Shown piece after piece: positions 16,741 through 26,511 of a stretch of 30,843 nt of DNA; position 1 is the first letter of the stretch, and every line of letters starts with the position of its first letter. This DNA comes from Bacteroidales bacterium (GTDB lineage: Bacteria; Bacteroidota; Bacteroidia; Bacteroidales; UBA1715), in assembly GCA_016714605.1 (NCBI GenBank), contig JADKDL010000036.1, positions 1-30,843 on the forward strand. Reading direction: 5' to 3'. Position numbers and translations under genes: made by a program. The notes under the pieces were generated by a model. The model saw nothing but the letters and a program-made list of their open reading frames with translations. It made no database searches and had not been told where the DNA came from.

Positions 16741-17409
16741 ATGAGACATTTAAATATAACATCAGTAATAATATCATTATTCACTATTGGAATTCTAACA
16801 TATTGTAAAAAGCCTAATTATAATCCATATCCATATATAGGAGACCGTGTAAATCCGGGAGAAGAGGTTATCGTAGACCATGGAGTGATAAATAATACGG
16901 TGAATATGGAAGGTGGCGACGCAACAATTGTGGGTAACACCGTTGTAAATGCTGATATAAATGTAAAAAGTTTTCAAAGCGAACTGCTTATTGCTGATAG
17001 TGTGAGTTTACACAAAATAAATATGCACGGTGGTCTGGTAAGACTTGTTGGCTCTCCAATAATAAGAACCGATTTCAACATCAATCAAGGTAAAGTGATA
17101 ATTGGCTCTGATAAATCAAGACCTTTTGACACAGTTAGAGTAAAAAACAACCTCAATCTATTTGATAGTCTTTGGGTCGAAGCAGGTGTATTGGTAATTG
17201 AAAAAGATTTCAATCATAATGGTTTTGTGAGCATTGCCGACAGTGCAAAAATTTTGGTTCTTCATGATATGAATAAAGGTGGCGATTTATACGGAAGAAA
17301 CCGTGTAGAAGTAAGAGGTGCTTATAATGACAACCAAAAGGGTATAACCACTGATGCACCTTATATTGCGCCTAATAATGTACCTGGAGATAATAAAATT
17401 ACAGATTAA
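16741..17409 (+). CDS. Orphan beta-rich lipoprotein
   Basis: A 222-residue protein starting MRHLNITSVIISLFTIGILT followed by YCKK, a lipoprotein signal peptide with Cys at about residue 22. The mature part has regular short hydrophobic strands with N, G and D at turns (NTVNMEGGDATIVGNTVVNA, then KINMHGGLVRLVGSPIIRTD, then LNLFDSLWVEAGVLVIEKDF), about 20 residues per turn. This suggests a small right-handed parallel beta-helix or bactofilin-like stack. The C-terminus is polar and Pro-rich. No enzyme motif is visible and I do not recognise a family. It is transcribed alone, with its own candidate promoter and a terminator behind it. Location is probably an outer-membrane lipoprotein. Confidence 0.8.
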   Translation: MRHLNITSVIISLFTIGILTYCKKPNYNPYPYIGDRVNPGEEVIVDHGVINNTVNMEGGDATIVGNTVVNADINVKSFQSELLIADSVSLHKINMHGGLVRLVGSPIIRTDFNINQGKVIIGSDKSRPFDTVRVKNNLNLFDSLWVEAGVLVIEKDFNHNGFVSIADSAKILVLHDMNKGGDLYGRNRVEVRGAYNDNQKGITTDAPYIAPNNVPGDNKITD

Positions 17410-17428
17410 TATAAACAAATATTAATTG

Positions 17429-17476
17429 AAAAAATTTCAGTTTCTATTGTCCACAATTCTAGCAACTGAAATTTTT
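17429..17476. terminator. Two-way terminator between the lipoprotein gene and cinA
   Basis: AAAAAATTTCAGTT (17429-17442) and AACTGAAATTTTT (17464-17476) form a 13-bp stem with a 21-base loop. A-rich left and T-rich right flanks allow it to act for both convergent genes, the lipoprotein gene (plus) and cinA (minus). Confidence 0.75.
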
Positions 17477-17483
17477 CTAGATG

Positions 17484-18737
17484 CTAATTATTTTGTTTTA
17501 AATTCTCATTTAGAATTAGAAACAAATTATAGAGACTTACTAAAACAGATTTACTAATATTAGTATCTCGTTTATTTCCAAAACGATAAATGTTTGATAC
17601 AACCCCTTTTTTACTTGCAATAGCAATGCAAACTGTGCCTACCGGCTTTTCTGCTGTACCCCCATCAGGTCCGGCAATTCCAGAGGTAGCAATTGCATAA
17701 TCTGAATTAAACAATTTCAATACACCCTGCGCCATTTCTTCTACAACAGGAATACTTACTGCTCCGTTTTGAGCAATAGTGGCTTCATTTACACCCAGTA
17801 CAGTTGTTTTTACTGTATTGTCGTAAGCAATTACTCCACCTTTGAAATATTTTGATGCACCGGCAACTTGAGTAATTTTGCTAGAAATAGCACCTCCGGT
17901 ACAACTCTCAGCTATTGCAATTGAGCTTTTAAATTTCACCAATAAAACACCAATTTTCTCTTCTAAAGTATCATTATCGAAACCCCAAACAGCATTTCCT
18001 AATATTAATTTAACATCTGCAACAATTGATGCAACACTATCTTGCAAAACACTATAATCGACCCCAGTTGCACTAAAACGCAACCGAACAATTCCCGGAG
18101 ATGGCAAATACGCAAGCTTTATATTGTCGGGTAATTTGGTTTCAAGCGGAAAAAGAAGTTCGGCCATAGTAGATTCTGCAATTCCCGAAGTAAGCACCGT
18201 TTTATGATAAATACATGGCAAAACGTATCTTAATTTAAGCTCCGGAATAATATCTTCCTCCATCATTTGCTTCATTTCGAAAGGAACACCCGGCATAGAA
18301 ATAATTGGTTTCTTATTTTTTTCGAACCACATTCCGCTTGCAGTACCATTTTTATTTAGTATTATTTTGGCATTATCAGGAAGCATTGCTTGAGCTCTAT
18401 TTAAAGCATTCATTTGCACGCCCCGAGATTTAACAAATTCTTCTACCTTATCTAAGGCTTTGCTATTCATTTTAAGCGTACCACCAAAATACTCTGTTAG
18501 TGTTGTTTTCGTAATATCATCGAGGGTAGGACCTAAACCTCCGGTAACCAAAACTATATCAGCTCTTTCAATAGCTGCATCAAGGGTTTTTAAAATAGCA
18601 TTTTTATCATCAGAGATTGAAGTAATTTGCATTACAGAAACACCTATTTTGTTTAACTCTTGACCAATCCATGCAGAGTTCGTATCAATTACCTGACCTA
18701 TTAGAAGCTCATCTCCTATTGTAATAATTTCAGCCTT
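17484..18737 (-). CDS. cinA: CinA-family protein with NMN amidohydrolase (PncC) domain
   Basis: A complete 417-residue two-domain CinA. The N-terminal MoaB/MogA-like domain starts MKAEIITIGDELLIGQVIDT, with VTGGLGPTLDDITK, and is linked to ADP-ribose pyrophosphatase activity in studied members. The C-terminal PncC domain (about 255-417) has IAIAESCTGGAISSKITQVA, then GVIAYDNTVK, then YAIATSGIAGPDGGTAEKPV and hydrolyses nicotinamide mononucleotide to nicotinic acid mononucleotide. Both act in NAD salvage and repair. The ATG at 18737 begins the conserved MKAEIITIGDE; an ATG at 18800 would add 21 residues unlike the family. It stands alone between two terminators. Confidence 0.95.
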   Translation of the reverse strand, partial: KAEIITIGDELLIGQVIDTNSAWIGQELNKIGVSVMQITSISDDKNAILKTLDAAIERADIVLVTGGLGPTLDDITKTTLTEYFGGTLKMNSKALDKVEEFVKSRGVQMNALNRAQAMLPDNAKIILNKNGTASGMWFEKNKKPIISMPGVPFEMKQMMEEDIIPELKLRYVLPCIYHKTVLTSGIAESTMAELLFPLETKLPDNIKLAYLPSPGIVRLRFSATGVDYSVLQDSVASIVADVKLILGNAVWGFDNDTLEEKIGVLLVKFKSSIAIAESCTGGAISSKITQVAGASKYFKGGVIAYDNTVKTTVLGVNEATIAQNGAVSIPVVEEMAQGVLKLFNSDYAIATSGIAGPDGGTAEKPVGTVCIAIASKKGVVSNIYRFGNKRDTNISKSVLVSLYNLFLILNENLKQNN

Positions 18738-18915
18738 CATAAAAAATAATATCAAATTGTGAAAAGGAAAAATCCGCATCTCCATCACTAGCAGATACAC
18801 CAGTAAAATTGATAAAAAAAAACTAAAAATAACTTTTTATGCACCTTAAAATTGTAAAAACTTTTGAAATACTCCTGTGATAAAAATTCAAGCTTCTTGC
18901 TCGGCATAAAATAAG

Positions 18916-18941
18916 AAAGGGTGGTTTTTATACCACCCTTT
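18916..18941 (-). terminator. Terminator after the RCC1-repeat gene
   Basis: AAAGGGTGGT and ACCACCCTTT form a perfect 10-bp stem with a 6-base loop, about 90 bases beyond the stop of the RCC1 gene and before cinA on the same strand. On the minus strand it is followed by CTTATTTTA, a broken T-run. Confidence 0.75.
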
Positions 18942-19029
18942 TCAATTAGCATGGCTGCTTAATTGGGCAATGAAATATATGGAAGATTACTATGTGATAG
19001 TACGTTCTTTACTATAAGACACAATAAAT

Positions 19030-21610
19030 CTACTTTCCCCTATGTTGTGTATTCAGTATTTTATAAAAAAATTGCTGCTCACCAATTATAATGCTCAATA
19101 TTAAAATATTATGATTATCAAAAACATTTTCAATTTCTAAAGATTTATTATTTACATTCATTTCACATAACGGAACTCCTTGTATAGAATACACAATAAT
19201 TGACTCAATAACGTCATCACTTTCAAGAAAAATTTTTGACGGCGTCGTTAAAATAAAAACAGGAGTATCTTCTTCATCTAGTGCATTCGTGTTACCATAA
19301 TCTAACTTCATTTCAATAATATTGGAATGAAGATGAATAAAGGGCGAAGACCCAATATCGTAATAATTTCCAAACCAAAGCGTATCTAATAAACTACTAC
19401 TCGGAACAAAACAAATTTTAATTATTCCAGCTTCTAAACTGCATTCAAATGTATTGTCCGATTTTATCAAACTTTCCACAAAAGGAGTATGCATATTTTC
19501 CTTATAAAAACAAATAATTTTCCCTGTCAAAGTATTTGTAATATTCTCCGGAAAAAACACTTTTCCTTTGATGGAATAAAGTTTATTGCACTGTTTAACA
19601 TTGATTATTAAAGGTGTTAATAGACTTTCACAATTGTTTTTTGAATGGGTATAATACAATTTATTCTCACCCAATTGCAAAAAAGGTACAGTTACTTTAT
19701 TGCCTTCAGCAATAAAACTGTTTTTACTTGAATCAGAAAACCAAAAAATTGCAGCTTCATCAACAACAATCTCATAACTATTGCTTTTGCACAAACTTGT
19801 ATCTGCAATTTTAAGATAAAGTTCGTTACAACTATCGCATTTTTTAGTAGCATAAACCGGTAATCGCTGACAGATACCCTCATCATCAATCCAAAGCCTA
19901 TACACACTATCCGCAATAAGGGTTTCAATTTCTTCTTTAGGCAGACTTATTATGTTACCTGTTCCTATAACCTCACTGCTAAATTCTGAATTATACCAAT
20001 TAAAATTGCCCTTTCCATAAACTTCAAATGTTAGTTGAGAATTACAGAATGTATTTGGTTTTAACGCAAAAGTTTTAGAATTCTCCTTGATTTCAACTTC
20101 ATCTGATACAGTTTTGCAATTTCCATATAAATTATCAATACTTATTTTATACACCCCGGGAGTTGATACTAATAAATGCTCTTGGGTCATATTATCTATC
20201 ACAGAATCATTATAATACCATTTATACGAATATGTAGCAGCACCATCTCCTGAAGACAAGGTAACCGTAAATGGAGCACATAATTGCAAATCGGGACCTA
20301 GAAAAGCAGACGGACAAAGGGGAAGACAAGGTAAATTCATCTCAATTGCATAATATTCATCTTGTAAAGAATTGTTTAACAGCTGCTTGACATTATTTGC
20401 TCCACAACCCCAAAATTCAATTGAAGCGGTCTCTTGATTAATTAATTCAAACAAAGAAATTCCACTGCCTGCCAATATAGTATTCACATTTTTCAAAACT
20501 TCACCATCATTTGATTTAACATACATCGGTTTTCTAGAATAAAGCAATGTTTTATCGCCTACACCAAGCTGACCACCATAGGTTTGCAGTATTATATCAT
20601 AAAATTTATTATCGCCCCAGCTTACAGCATAAGAATTTCCATCAATTTCAACTTTAGCTAAACTATGATTGTAACCAGCAGAGATAGCTTTTACATTGGT
20701 TAAAATATCGGTACCTGTTTCTCCCCCAACAATTTTTTTAGGGAAACTAGCTATTTCATAATAAGTTTCTCCGGCAAAATTGTCTAATCCCATATATGCC
20801 CCCACACCATAAACAAAACCATTTTTATGAAGAAATAAACCATGATTAGCTCCAGCAGAAATAGCTACAATATCAGTTAAAATTTCAGTCTTATTTAATT
20901 TAACAAGAGTAGCAAATTGCTTATGAATTAAAGATCCATCGGCTAATTGTTTTGTAGCATTATTGCCCCAAGCATACACCAAACCAGATGCAGAAAGTGC
21001 ATAGCAATGCGATGCTCCTGCCGAAATTGCTATAATATTTTTGAGCTTAAGCCCAGCCTCATTCAACACAAAAACAGGACTGTAACTATTTACCCCTTTA
21101 TTATTGTTACCCAACTGTCCATAATAATTATCGCCCCAAGTAAGAACTTCGCCCGAAGCCAACAGCGCAATAGAATGAGACTCCCCGGCAGCAACCATTA
21201 CCACATTAGTCAAATAATTGCTATTGGTTTCGCCGCCACTAACTTTTTGTGGTTCTATTAAGGTGTTACATAATTTAATCTGCTCTTCATCGCAATATAC
21301 TTTTACACCTAATTGACCCGAATGATTAGCATCCCCAAGCCAAAACAGAACTATCTGCTCTAAGTACCAAATTATGAAAACCTGTACCCGATGATATCAT
21401 AGTAACCGAATCTAAATAAGGAACAGTGTCAATAAGAGCTGTTGATGTTCTACCACGCTGACTGTAAGAATTATCGCCCCAAGTGAATACCTTACCGCTA
21501 CTGCAAACATAAGCAGAATGCAAGAAACCTGCTGTCATATGTGCATTTTGAGATATTATTTTACCCCCTATAGAAATTAAAAGTAGTATAAAAAATATCT
21601 TTTTAGACAT
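19030..21610 (-). pseudogene. Secreted RCC1-repeat (beta-propeller) protein, one frameshift
   Basis: Two frames join into a protein of about 860 residues. It begins MSKKIFFILLLISIGGKIIS (signal peptide) and has at least five RCC1-type units with the motif GxxHxxxLxxxGxVxxWGxNxxGQLG, for example AGESHSIALLASGEVLTWGD and AGASHCYALSASGLVYAWGN. A PKD/Ig-like part follows (YSYKWYYNDSVIDN), then a C-terminal segment IESIIVYSIQGVPLCEMNVN resembling a weak T9SS sorting domain. The first frame stops after VLAWGC; adding one G to the GGGG run near 21333-21336 gives WGDANHSGQLGV and restores the fold. It is the last gene of the sigma/FecR cluster and could be its secreted output or ligand, which is inference. 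Confidence 0.85.
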
Positions 21611-21653
21611 GTTTTTATTAGCGTCAATATAAGTCAAGAATTAACAAGAAAAT

Positions 21654-22910
21654 CTATGGTTTATAGACCACTCCAATTCCTAGACTAAAATAAGACTTAA
21701 TTGGTTGTAAGGGTATATTTGATTTATAAATTGAATTTAAATTTCTATTTATTATTGGTTGTAAATATATAGAAAAATGTTTAGAGAAATTATATTGAAA
21801 TTGCACACTTACATTTAAACTCAACAAAAACATATTGAGGTCGTCTTTTTTTAGTTGATTTTGTTTTGAATTATAGTAATTATCTCTATTTGAATTTAAT
21901 AGAAACCCCATAATGAAGCCTAACTGAGGTGTAACTTCAAATTTATTATTTATCTGAAAAGAATAAGACAAATAAAGTGGTATTCTTAAATATGTAAACG
22001 AATTCTTGAAAAATGAATTCACGGTATCTATTCTATTGTAATAATCGGAAATTGAATCTTTTACATATAACGAATCATAATGAGAGTATATCAAGGTGTC
22101 GCCGCTATCAGTTACATATTTAAAATCGGTAACTAGTTTGTAATCCCAATACCAAAAATATTTATATTCAAATTTACTCGAATCAACAGTATAGGTTTTA
22201 TAGGAATATTTCTGTATATCAGTAAATTGCGATAAAGAAAGCCCTGAACTAATATTAAACTTATTGACAGGGAAAATTGCAGCTATTTGCATTTCGCAAA
22301 GTCGAAAAAGAGGCGATGAAGAAATATTACCCAAAACATACTGATTGGACAAAACATACTTAACCTTTTGGGGCATAATATAAGTCTGTTCAATAATTGT
22401 CTTCACTGTATCATAAACTTTTACGGTATCAAACAATTTTTTATATACCGTATCAATATATAAAACTGTATCAATAACTCTTAATGTATCATAAATAACA
22501 GTACGTATTGGCTTATGTAATTTTCTATTATCTTCAGAAATTTCGGTATTTGCAGAAATGTCTTTATTTGAGTCAGGCTTTGTGTTTTTGTACAGAAGGA
22601 TTTGAGTGCCTAGGAAATCATAACTTAAGCCAAAACTAAGTATATCATCTAAAATATCAGACACATAACGATCAGTACAAGAATAACTTATCAGTTTGTT
22701 TTCGGGAATTATATTACTATTATAAGAGAAAGTAAAGCCACTTAATCTTTCAATTTCTTGAAGCGCTAAAACTAATGGTTTAGATTTGAATGTTACAGTT
22801 ATCTGTTTATCAGCACTTTTAACTTGAGAATAACTTTTAAACGAAATAAATAATAAAAAAAACACAGACAGAAAAACCTTAAGCATACTTACTATTTTAG
22901 CAGCCTTCAC
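21654..22910 (-). CDS. STN-domain outer-membrane beta-barrel protein
   Basis: A 418-residue protein with signal peptide (MLKVFLSVFFLLFISFKSYS), then a secretin/TonB short N-terminal (STN) domain: KQITVTFKSKPLVLALQEIE, RLSGFTFSYNSNIIPE, up to SYDFLGTQILLYKN (about residues 35-107). A linker rich in YDTV/IDTV repeats (about 130-175) leads to a beta-barrel-like C-terminal half ending YFSLGIGVVYKP. STN domains in Bacteroidota surface signalling receive a signal from a TonB receptor and contact FecR. There is no plug and no long barrel here, so this is not a normal TonB-dependent receptor. It overlaps the fecR stop by 14 bases, showing translational coupling. An internal ATG at 22886 is an alternative start. 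Confidence 0.85.
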   Translation of the reverse strand: MKAAKIVSMLKVFLSVFFLLFISFKSYSQVKSADKQITVTFKSKPLVLALQEIERLSGFTFSYNSNIIPENKLISYSCTDRYVSDILDDILSFGLSYDFLGTQILLYKNTKPDSNKDISANTEISEDNRKLHKPIRTVIYDTLRVIDTVLYIDTVYKKLFDTVKVYDTVKTIIEQTYIMPQKVKYVLSNQYVLGNISSSPLFRLCEMQIAAIFPVNKFNISSGLSLSQFTDIQKYSYKTYTVDSSKFEYKYFWYWDYKLVTDFKYVTDSGDTLIYSHYDSLYVKDSISDYYNRIDTVNSFFKNSFTYLRIPLYLSYSFQINNKFEVTPQLGFIMGFLLNSNRDNYYNSKQNQLKKDDLNMFLLSLNVSVQFQYNFSKHFSIYLQPIINRNLNSIYKSNIPLQPIKSYFSLGIGVVYKP

Positions 22911-23895
22911 CTTTAATAATTATCTGACTTGAATCTTTTTTTGTTATTTCTACACCAAATGTAAGTTCAAGGGTATGAAAAATAACCTCAAGCGGTTCAT
23001 TATCGAACTTAGCGGTAAGTTTGCACGACACCAATTTTTCGGTATCATAACTGATGGTAATATTATATAATTTTTCAATATCTTTAATAACTTTAGAAAA
23101 GCTATCTTTTTGAAAAACAAGCATACCAGTTTTCCAAGAATTATAATTCACATCGTTATTAATAAATGATTCTAGACGTTCTTGCTCTTTAGAAAAAACA
23201 GCTTTGTAACCTGGATTCAGAATAATTCTTTTGTTTTTAGCTTTATGAAGAATTTCAACCTTACCTGATTCTAAAACTACTTCTACATTATTCTTAATAT
23301 CGTTTTTAAACTCGAAAGATGTACCAAGAACTTTGAGTTCAATAGCACCAGCTTCGATAATGAAAGGTTTCAGCGGATTTTTAGCTATTTCAAAATAAAT
23401 AAGACCTGAGGATTGTATCGTTCTAGTTTTATTATTAAAATCTTCTTTATAAGAAATTTGAGCATTCTTATAAAGAAAAACTTTCGAACCATCTGGTAAA
23501 ATAAGACTTTTAACAGTATTTTCGGTATTAGTTTCACTAATAACTATATCAGTTTTTTGTGTGCTCTTGAATACAAAAAACAAACCGATAATCAATATCA
23601 AACCAGCAGCTAATTGCAGATATCTATTTCTAAACAAATTAGTTACCTTAGATGCACTTTTAATATTTTTCAGGCTAATATCTTCTATCTTATTTTCAAA
23701 TTCTTTTAGAGCTTTATTATAATCAAATCTATTTAGTAACGCTTCAGAATCTGTTACAGTATTCCAACTGGCTACTGAATCTAAAAACAACTCTTTATTC
23801 TCATTACTGCGAGCAAGCAACTCCAACAGCTTGGCATTTTCTGCTTCAGTTGCCGAATTTGATACATATTTAGCTATTAATTCCTGTAATTCCAT
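22897..23895 (-). CDS. FecR-family anti-sigma factor
   Basis: A 332-residue single-pass inner-membrane regulator. The N-terminal cytoplasmic part (about 1-90) would hold the sigma factor. A transmembrane helix LQLAAGLILIIGLFFVF lies near residue 95. The periplasmic FecR domain has LILPDGSKVFLYKNAQISYK and FEIAKNPLKPFIIEAGAIEL, then GTSFEFK and VVLESGKVEI. A C-terminal DUF4974 domain follows (SFSKVIKDIEKLYNITISYD, then CKLTAKFDNEPLEVIFHTLE). In known systems FecR keeps the sigma factor inactive until the outer-membrane partner signals through its STN domain. It lies 22 bases after the sigma gene and overlaps the STN gene. Confidence 0.95.
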   Translation of the reverse strand: MELQELIAKYVSNSATEAENAKLLELLARSNENKELFLDSVASWNTVTDSEALLNRFDYNKALKEFENKIEDISLKNIKSASKVTNLFRNRYLQLAAGLILIIGLFFVFKSTQKTDIVISETNTENTVKSLILPDGSKVFLYKNAQISYKEDFNNKTRTIQSSGLIYFEIAKNPLKPFIIEAGAIELKVLGTSFEFKNDIKNNVEVVLESGKVEILHKAKNKRIILNPGYKAVFSKEQERLESFINNDVNYNSWKTGMLVFQKDSFSKVIKDIEKLYNITISYDTEKLVSCKLTAKFDNEPLEVIFHTLELTFGVEITKKDSSQIIIKGEGC

Positions 23896-23917
23896 TTTCT
23901 TAAATATTCTATTATTA

Positions 23918-24487
23918 CTAAGACAAATAACTAAAAAGTTGCCCTATATTGAGATTAGAAATAAAATAAAAAAACAATAATAATTCTATGGTTAAGTATT
24001 CTTTTAAAGCAATTCTAAGCGACTGAAGGGCTCTAGAAATATTAGCTTCAACAGCTTTAATAGAAATATCAAGCATTTCGGCTATTTCTCTATTTTTTTT
24101 TCCTTCATTTCTACTCAACTCAAACACCTGCTTACACCTTTGGGGTAATAGCTCGAGTGCCTGATTATATTTTTCCATTAATTCTGTTTCATGAATAGCA
24201 TCGGGTTTTGACAATTCGAGTTTCTTTAATTCTACCCAAGCCTTATCTTTAAACTGATTTTCTCTTGCCAACTTATTTAGAACATTGAGACATTTATTAT
24301 GCACAGCTCTATATAAATATGCTCTAAGCGACTGTATTTTATCTATTTGTAATTTGTTTTCCCAAAGACGATAAATCACTTCTTGCACAATCTCTTCTGC
24401 ATCTTCATCAGATTGAAGAAACCTTCTTGCAAAACAACATAGTTCTGTATAGTGATTTTTATAAATATCTTTAAAAAGACTATCCAT
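23918..24487 (-). CDS. ECF-type RNA polymerase sigma-70 factor
   Basis: A 189-residue ECF sigma factor of the Bacteroidota type that pairs with FecR. Region 2 is seen in LCCFARRFLQSDEDAEEIVQ followed by EVIYRLWENK, and region 4 in ALELLPQRCKQVFELSRNEG followed by KKNREIAEMLDISIKAVEAN. It ends with a hydrophobic tail (LTIELLLFFYFISNLNIGQL), longer than the usual end. The ATG at 24487 (MDSLFKDIYKNHYTELC) is chosen; an alternative at 24523 lies on top of a -7 box and adds an atypical 12-residue segment. It is the first gene of the cluster. Confidence 0.95.
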   Translation of the reverse strand: MDSLFKDIYKNHYTELCCFARRFLQSDEDAEEIVQEVIYRLWENKLQIDKIQSLRAYLYRAVHNKCLNVLNKLARENQFKDKAWVELKKLELSKPDAIHETELMEKYNQALELLPQRCKQVFELSRNEGKKNREIAEMLDISIKAVEANISRALQSLRIALKEYLTIELLLFFYFISNLNIGQLFSYLS

Positions 24488-24520
24488 ATGAGAAAATAGA
24501 AGATTACATTTTATCCATTC

Positions 24521-24528
24521 CAAATATA
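24521..24528 (-). promoter_or_regulatory. Candidate -7 element for the sigma/FecR cluster
   Basis: The minus strand reads TATATTTG, a match to TAnnTTTG. Transcription would start near 24514, about 27 bases before the ATG at 24487. No -33 TTTG was found. A promoter independent of autoregulation would fit, as such sigma genes are often transcribed by the housekeeping polymerase. Confidence 0.45.
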
Positions 24529-24579
24529 AACAAAATTAATTGATATGAATTATTGAATAATAAAGAATTTTGGAAAATG

Positions 24580-24593
24580 GAGGTTCCAACCTC
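24580..24593. repeat. 14-bp palindrome upstream of the sigma gene
   Basis: GAGGTTCCAACCTC is a perfect inverted repeat (6-bp arms, CC centre) in the gap between the small lipoprotein gene and the sigma gene. It lies about 90 bases before the sigma ATG. It could be an operator for the sigma cluster, or a weak 3'-end hairpin for the lipoprotein gene; no T-run is adjacent. Confidence 0.4.
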
Positions 24594-24665
24594 AATAAAT
24601 TAAGAATTCAAAGACAATTTATATAAATAGAAAAAAAACGGAAAATATACTTTAGCAAGAGAAAT

Positions 24666-25177
24666 TTATCTAAATACAATAATATCAGTAGAATCGATAT
24701 TACTCATATGCAATTTTCTATCTACAATACTAAATACATATTTAATAGTATCATAAGGGAATAGTTTAGCAAAATAGTTAATATCAATATAAACATCTGC
24801 TTTTAGAACCGAAGCATACTCTTCGCCCATGTAAGGCAACCTATATGTGGTTTTTGGAATATTTAATTCAGAATCTTTATACCAAATGCCCGATTTAAGA
24901 ACATACATTGTTGCAAAAAATTACTTGCCAATGAATCGGTAAAAGGTTTTACTGTATCAGCTTCGGTAAGACCTACATCGCCATCGCCATCAAGAATATA
25001 AAAATGTAGCTGTACTTGTTTATTTACAGCTACACCTTTTTCTTCTACTATATTGGCAGTAAATCCTTTATATGTAATTTTTGGTATCTCTGAATATTTT
25101 TCTAATTTATTGCAAGAGTATAAAAAAATTACACTCAAAATAAACATAAAATTATATACAGAGATTGAATTATTCAT
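24666..25177 (-). pseudogene. Small lipoprotein, one frameshift
   Basis: Two frames join into about 170 residues. The front reads MNNSISVYNFMFILSVIFLY followed by SCNKLEKYSE, a lipoprotein signal with Cys at 22, then a beta-rich part with HFYILDGDGDVGLTEADTVK. Its stop follows CMFLNRAFGIKILN. With one A added to the run at 24915-24920 (T-run on the coding strand) it reads ASNFFATMYVLKSGIWYKDS and continues with PYMGEEYASVLKADVYIDIN to FR at 24666. The DGDGDVG stretch is typical of a Bacteroidota lipoprotein family of unknown function. It follows der after 18 bases, so it may be the last gene of the era-serB-der run. Confidence 0.75.
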
Positions 25178-25195
25178 GCTAAAAAACTAATATAA

Positions 25196-26502
25196 TTATG
25201 ATTTATCTCTCATGAAAATTTTAATAGGTACACCTTCAAAATTAAAATGGATACGTAATTGATTCTCTAGAAAACGCTTATATGGATCTTTTAAATATTT
25301 TGAATTACTACAAAAAAACACAAATGAAGGTGCATGTGTAGGTAATTGAGTAACATATTTAATTTTTATGAATTTGCCTTTGGTAGAAGGTGGCTGATTA
25401 TTGGCAATAACCTCAAGCATAACCTCATTCAATTTACTAGTAGCTATTTTCTTCGTTCTGTTTTCATATACCTCTTTTGCTTTTTCTAACACCTTTTGTA
25501 TACGCTGTTTGGTAAGAGCCGAAGTAAATATAATTGGCACATCATTAAAAGGAGCTAATTTTTCTCTTATATTTTTTTCAAATTCTTTTGAGGTATTGGT
25601 CTCTTTTTCAACTAAATCCCACTTATTCACACAAATAACTACACCTTTTCTATTTTTAATTATCAGATTAAAAATATTCATATCCTGAGCCTCAATGCCT
25701 TGCTGAGCATCAATAAGCAAAAGGCAAACATCGCAATATTCAATTGAACGTATTGATCTCATAACAGAGAAAAACTCTAAATCTTCCGATACCTTTGCAC
25801 GTTTTCTAATACCTGCTGTATCAATGATATAGAAATCATGTCCGTATTTATTATATCTTGTACCTACACTATCTCTAGTTGTACCTGCAATTGGAGTTAC
25901 AATTTGTCTCTCTTCACCCAATAAAGCATTCAGTAATGAAGATTTACCAACATTCGGACGACCAATAATAGAATAACGAGGAAGATCAGAAACATCATTA
26001 TCTTTTTCATGTGGCAATTGTTTAACAATTTCATCTAATACATCGCCTGTACCTGAACCATTTATAGAGGATACACAAAAATAATCTCCCAATCCTAAAC
26101 TGTAAAAAGTAGCTGCTTCGAAACCTTTCTGATTATTATCTACTTTATTTATTACAAGCAAAACTTTCTTTTTACCCTTCTTAATATATGCGCCACTTCA
26201 ATATCCATATCTGTGATGCCGTCATTTACATCAACAAGAAACAGAACAACATCGGCCTCTTCTATAGCTAAAAGCACTTGTTTTCTAATTTCTTCTTCAA
26301 AAATATCATCAGAATTAAGGATATAGCCACCGGTATCAACGATAGAAAAATCTCTTCCATTCCAAATAACATTACCATAATTTCTATCTCTGGTAACGCC
26401 ACTAGTTTCATCAACAATTGCCTGACGAGATTCTGTCATTCTGTTGAAAAACGTTGATTTACCTACATTCGGTCTCCCTACTATTGCTACTATTCCACTC
26501 AT
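25196..26502 (-). pseudogene. der: Ribosome biogenesis GTPase Der (EngA), one frameshift
   Basis: Der has two tandem GTPase domains and a KH-like domain, and helps 50S ribosome assembly; it is essential in most bacteria. The first domain has VAIVGRPNVGKSTFFNR, DETSGVTRD, VDTGG. The frame then stops after RRVKRKFCL. One A added to the run near 26165-26173 gives RRVKRKVLLVINKVDNNQKG and continues through the second domain (SIIGRPNVGKSSLLNALLGE, PIAGTTRDSV, IDTAGIRKRAK, NKWDLVEK) to the KH-like end RIHFNFEGVPIKIFMR. The restored length is 435 residues, the normal size. Because the gene is normally essential, the break is probably a sequence error. Confidence 0.93.
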
Positions 26503-26511
26503 ATATTCTTT

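Noticed and set aside
18738..18800. Longer start for cinA at 18800
   Set aside because: The extra 21 residues (MYLLVMEMRIFPF and on) do not resemble the family, which begins at MKAEIITIGDE.
21214..21345. Treating the two RCC1 open frames as two separate genes
   Set aside because: The second frame stays open upstream of its ATG and continues the repeat exactly where the first breaks at a G run, and only the first has a signal peptide.
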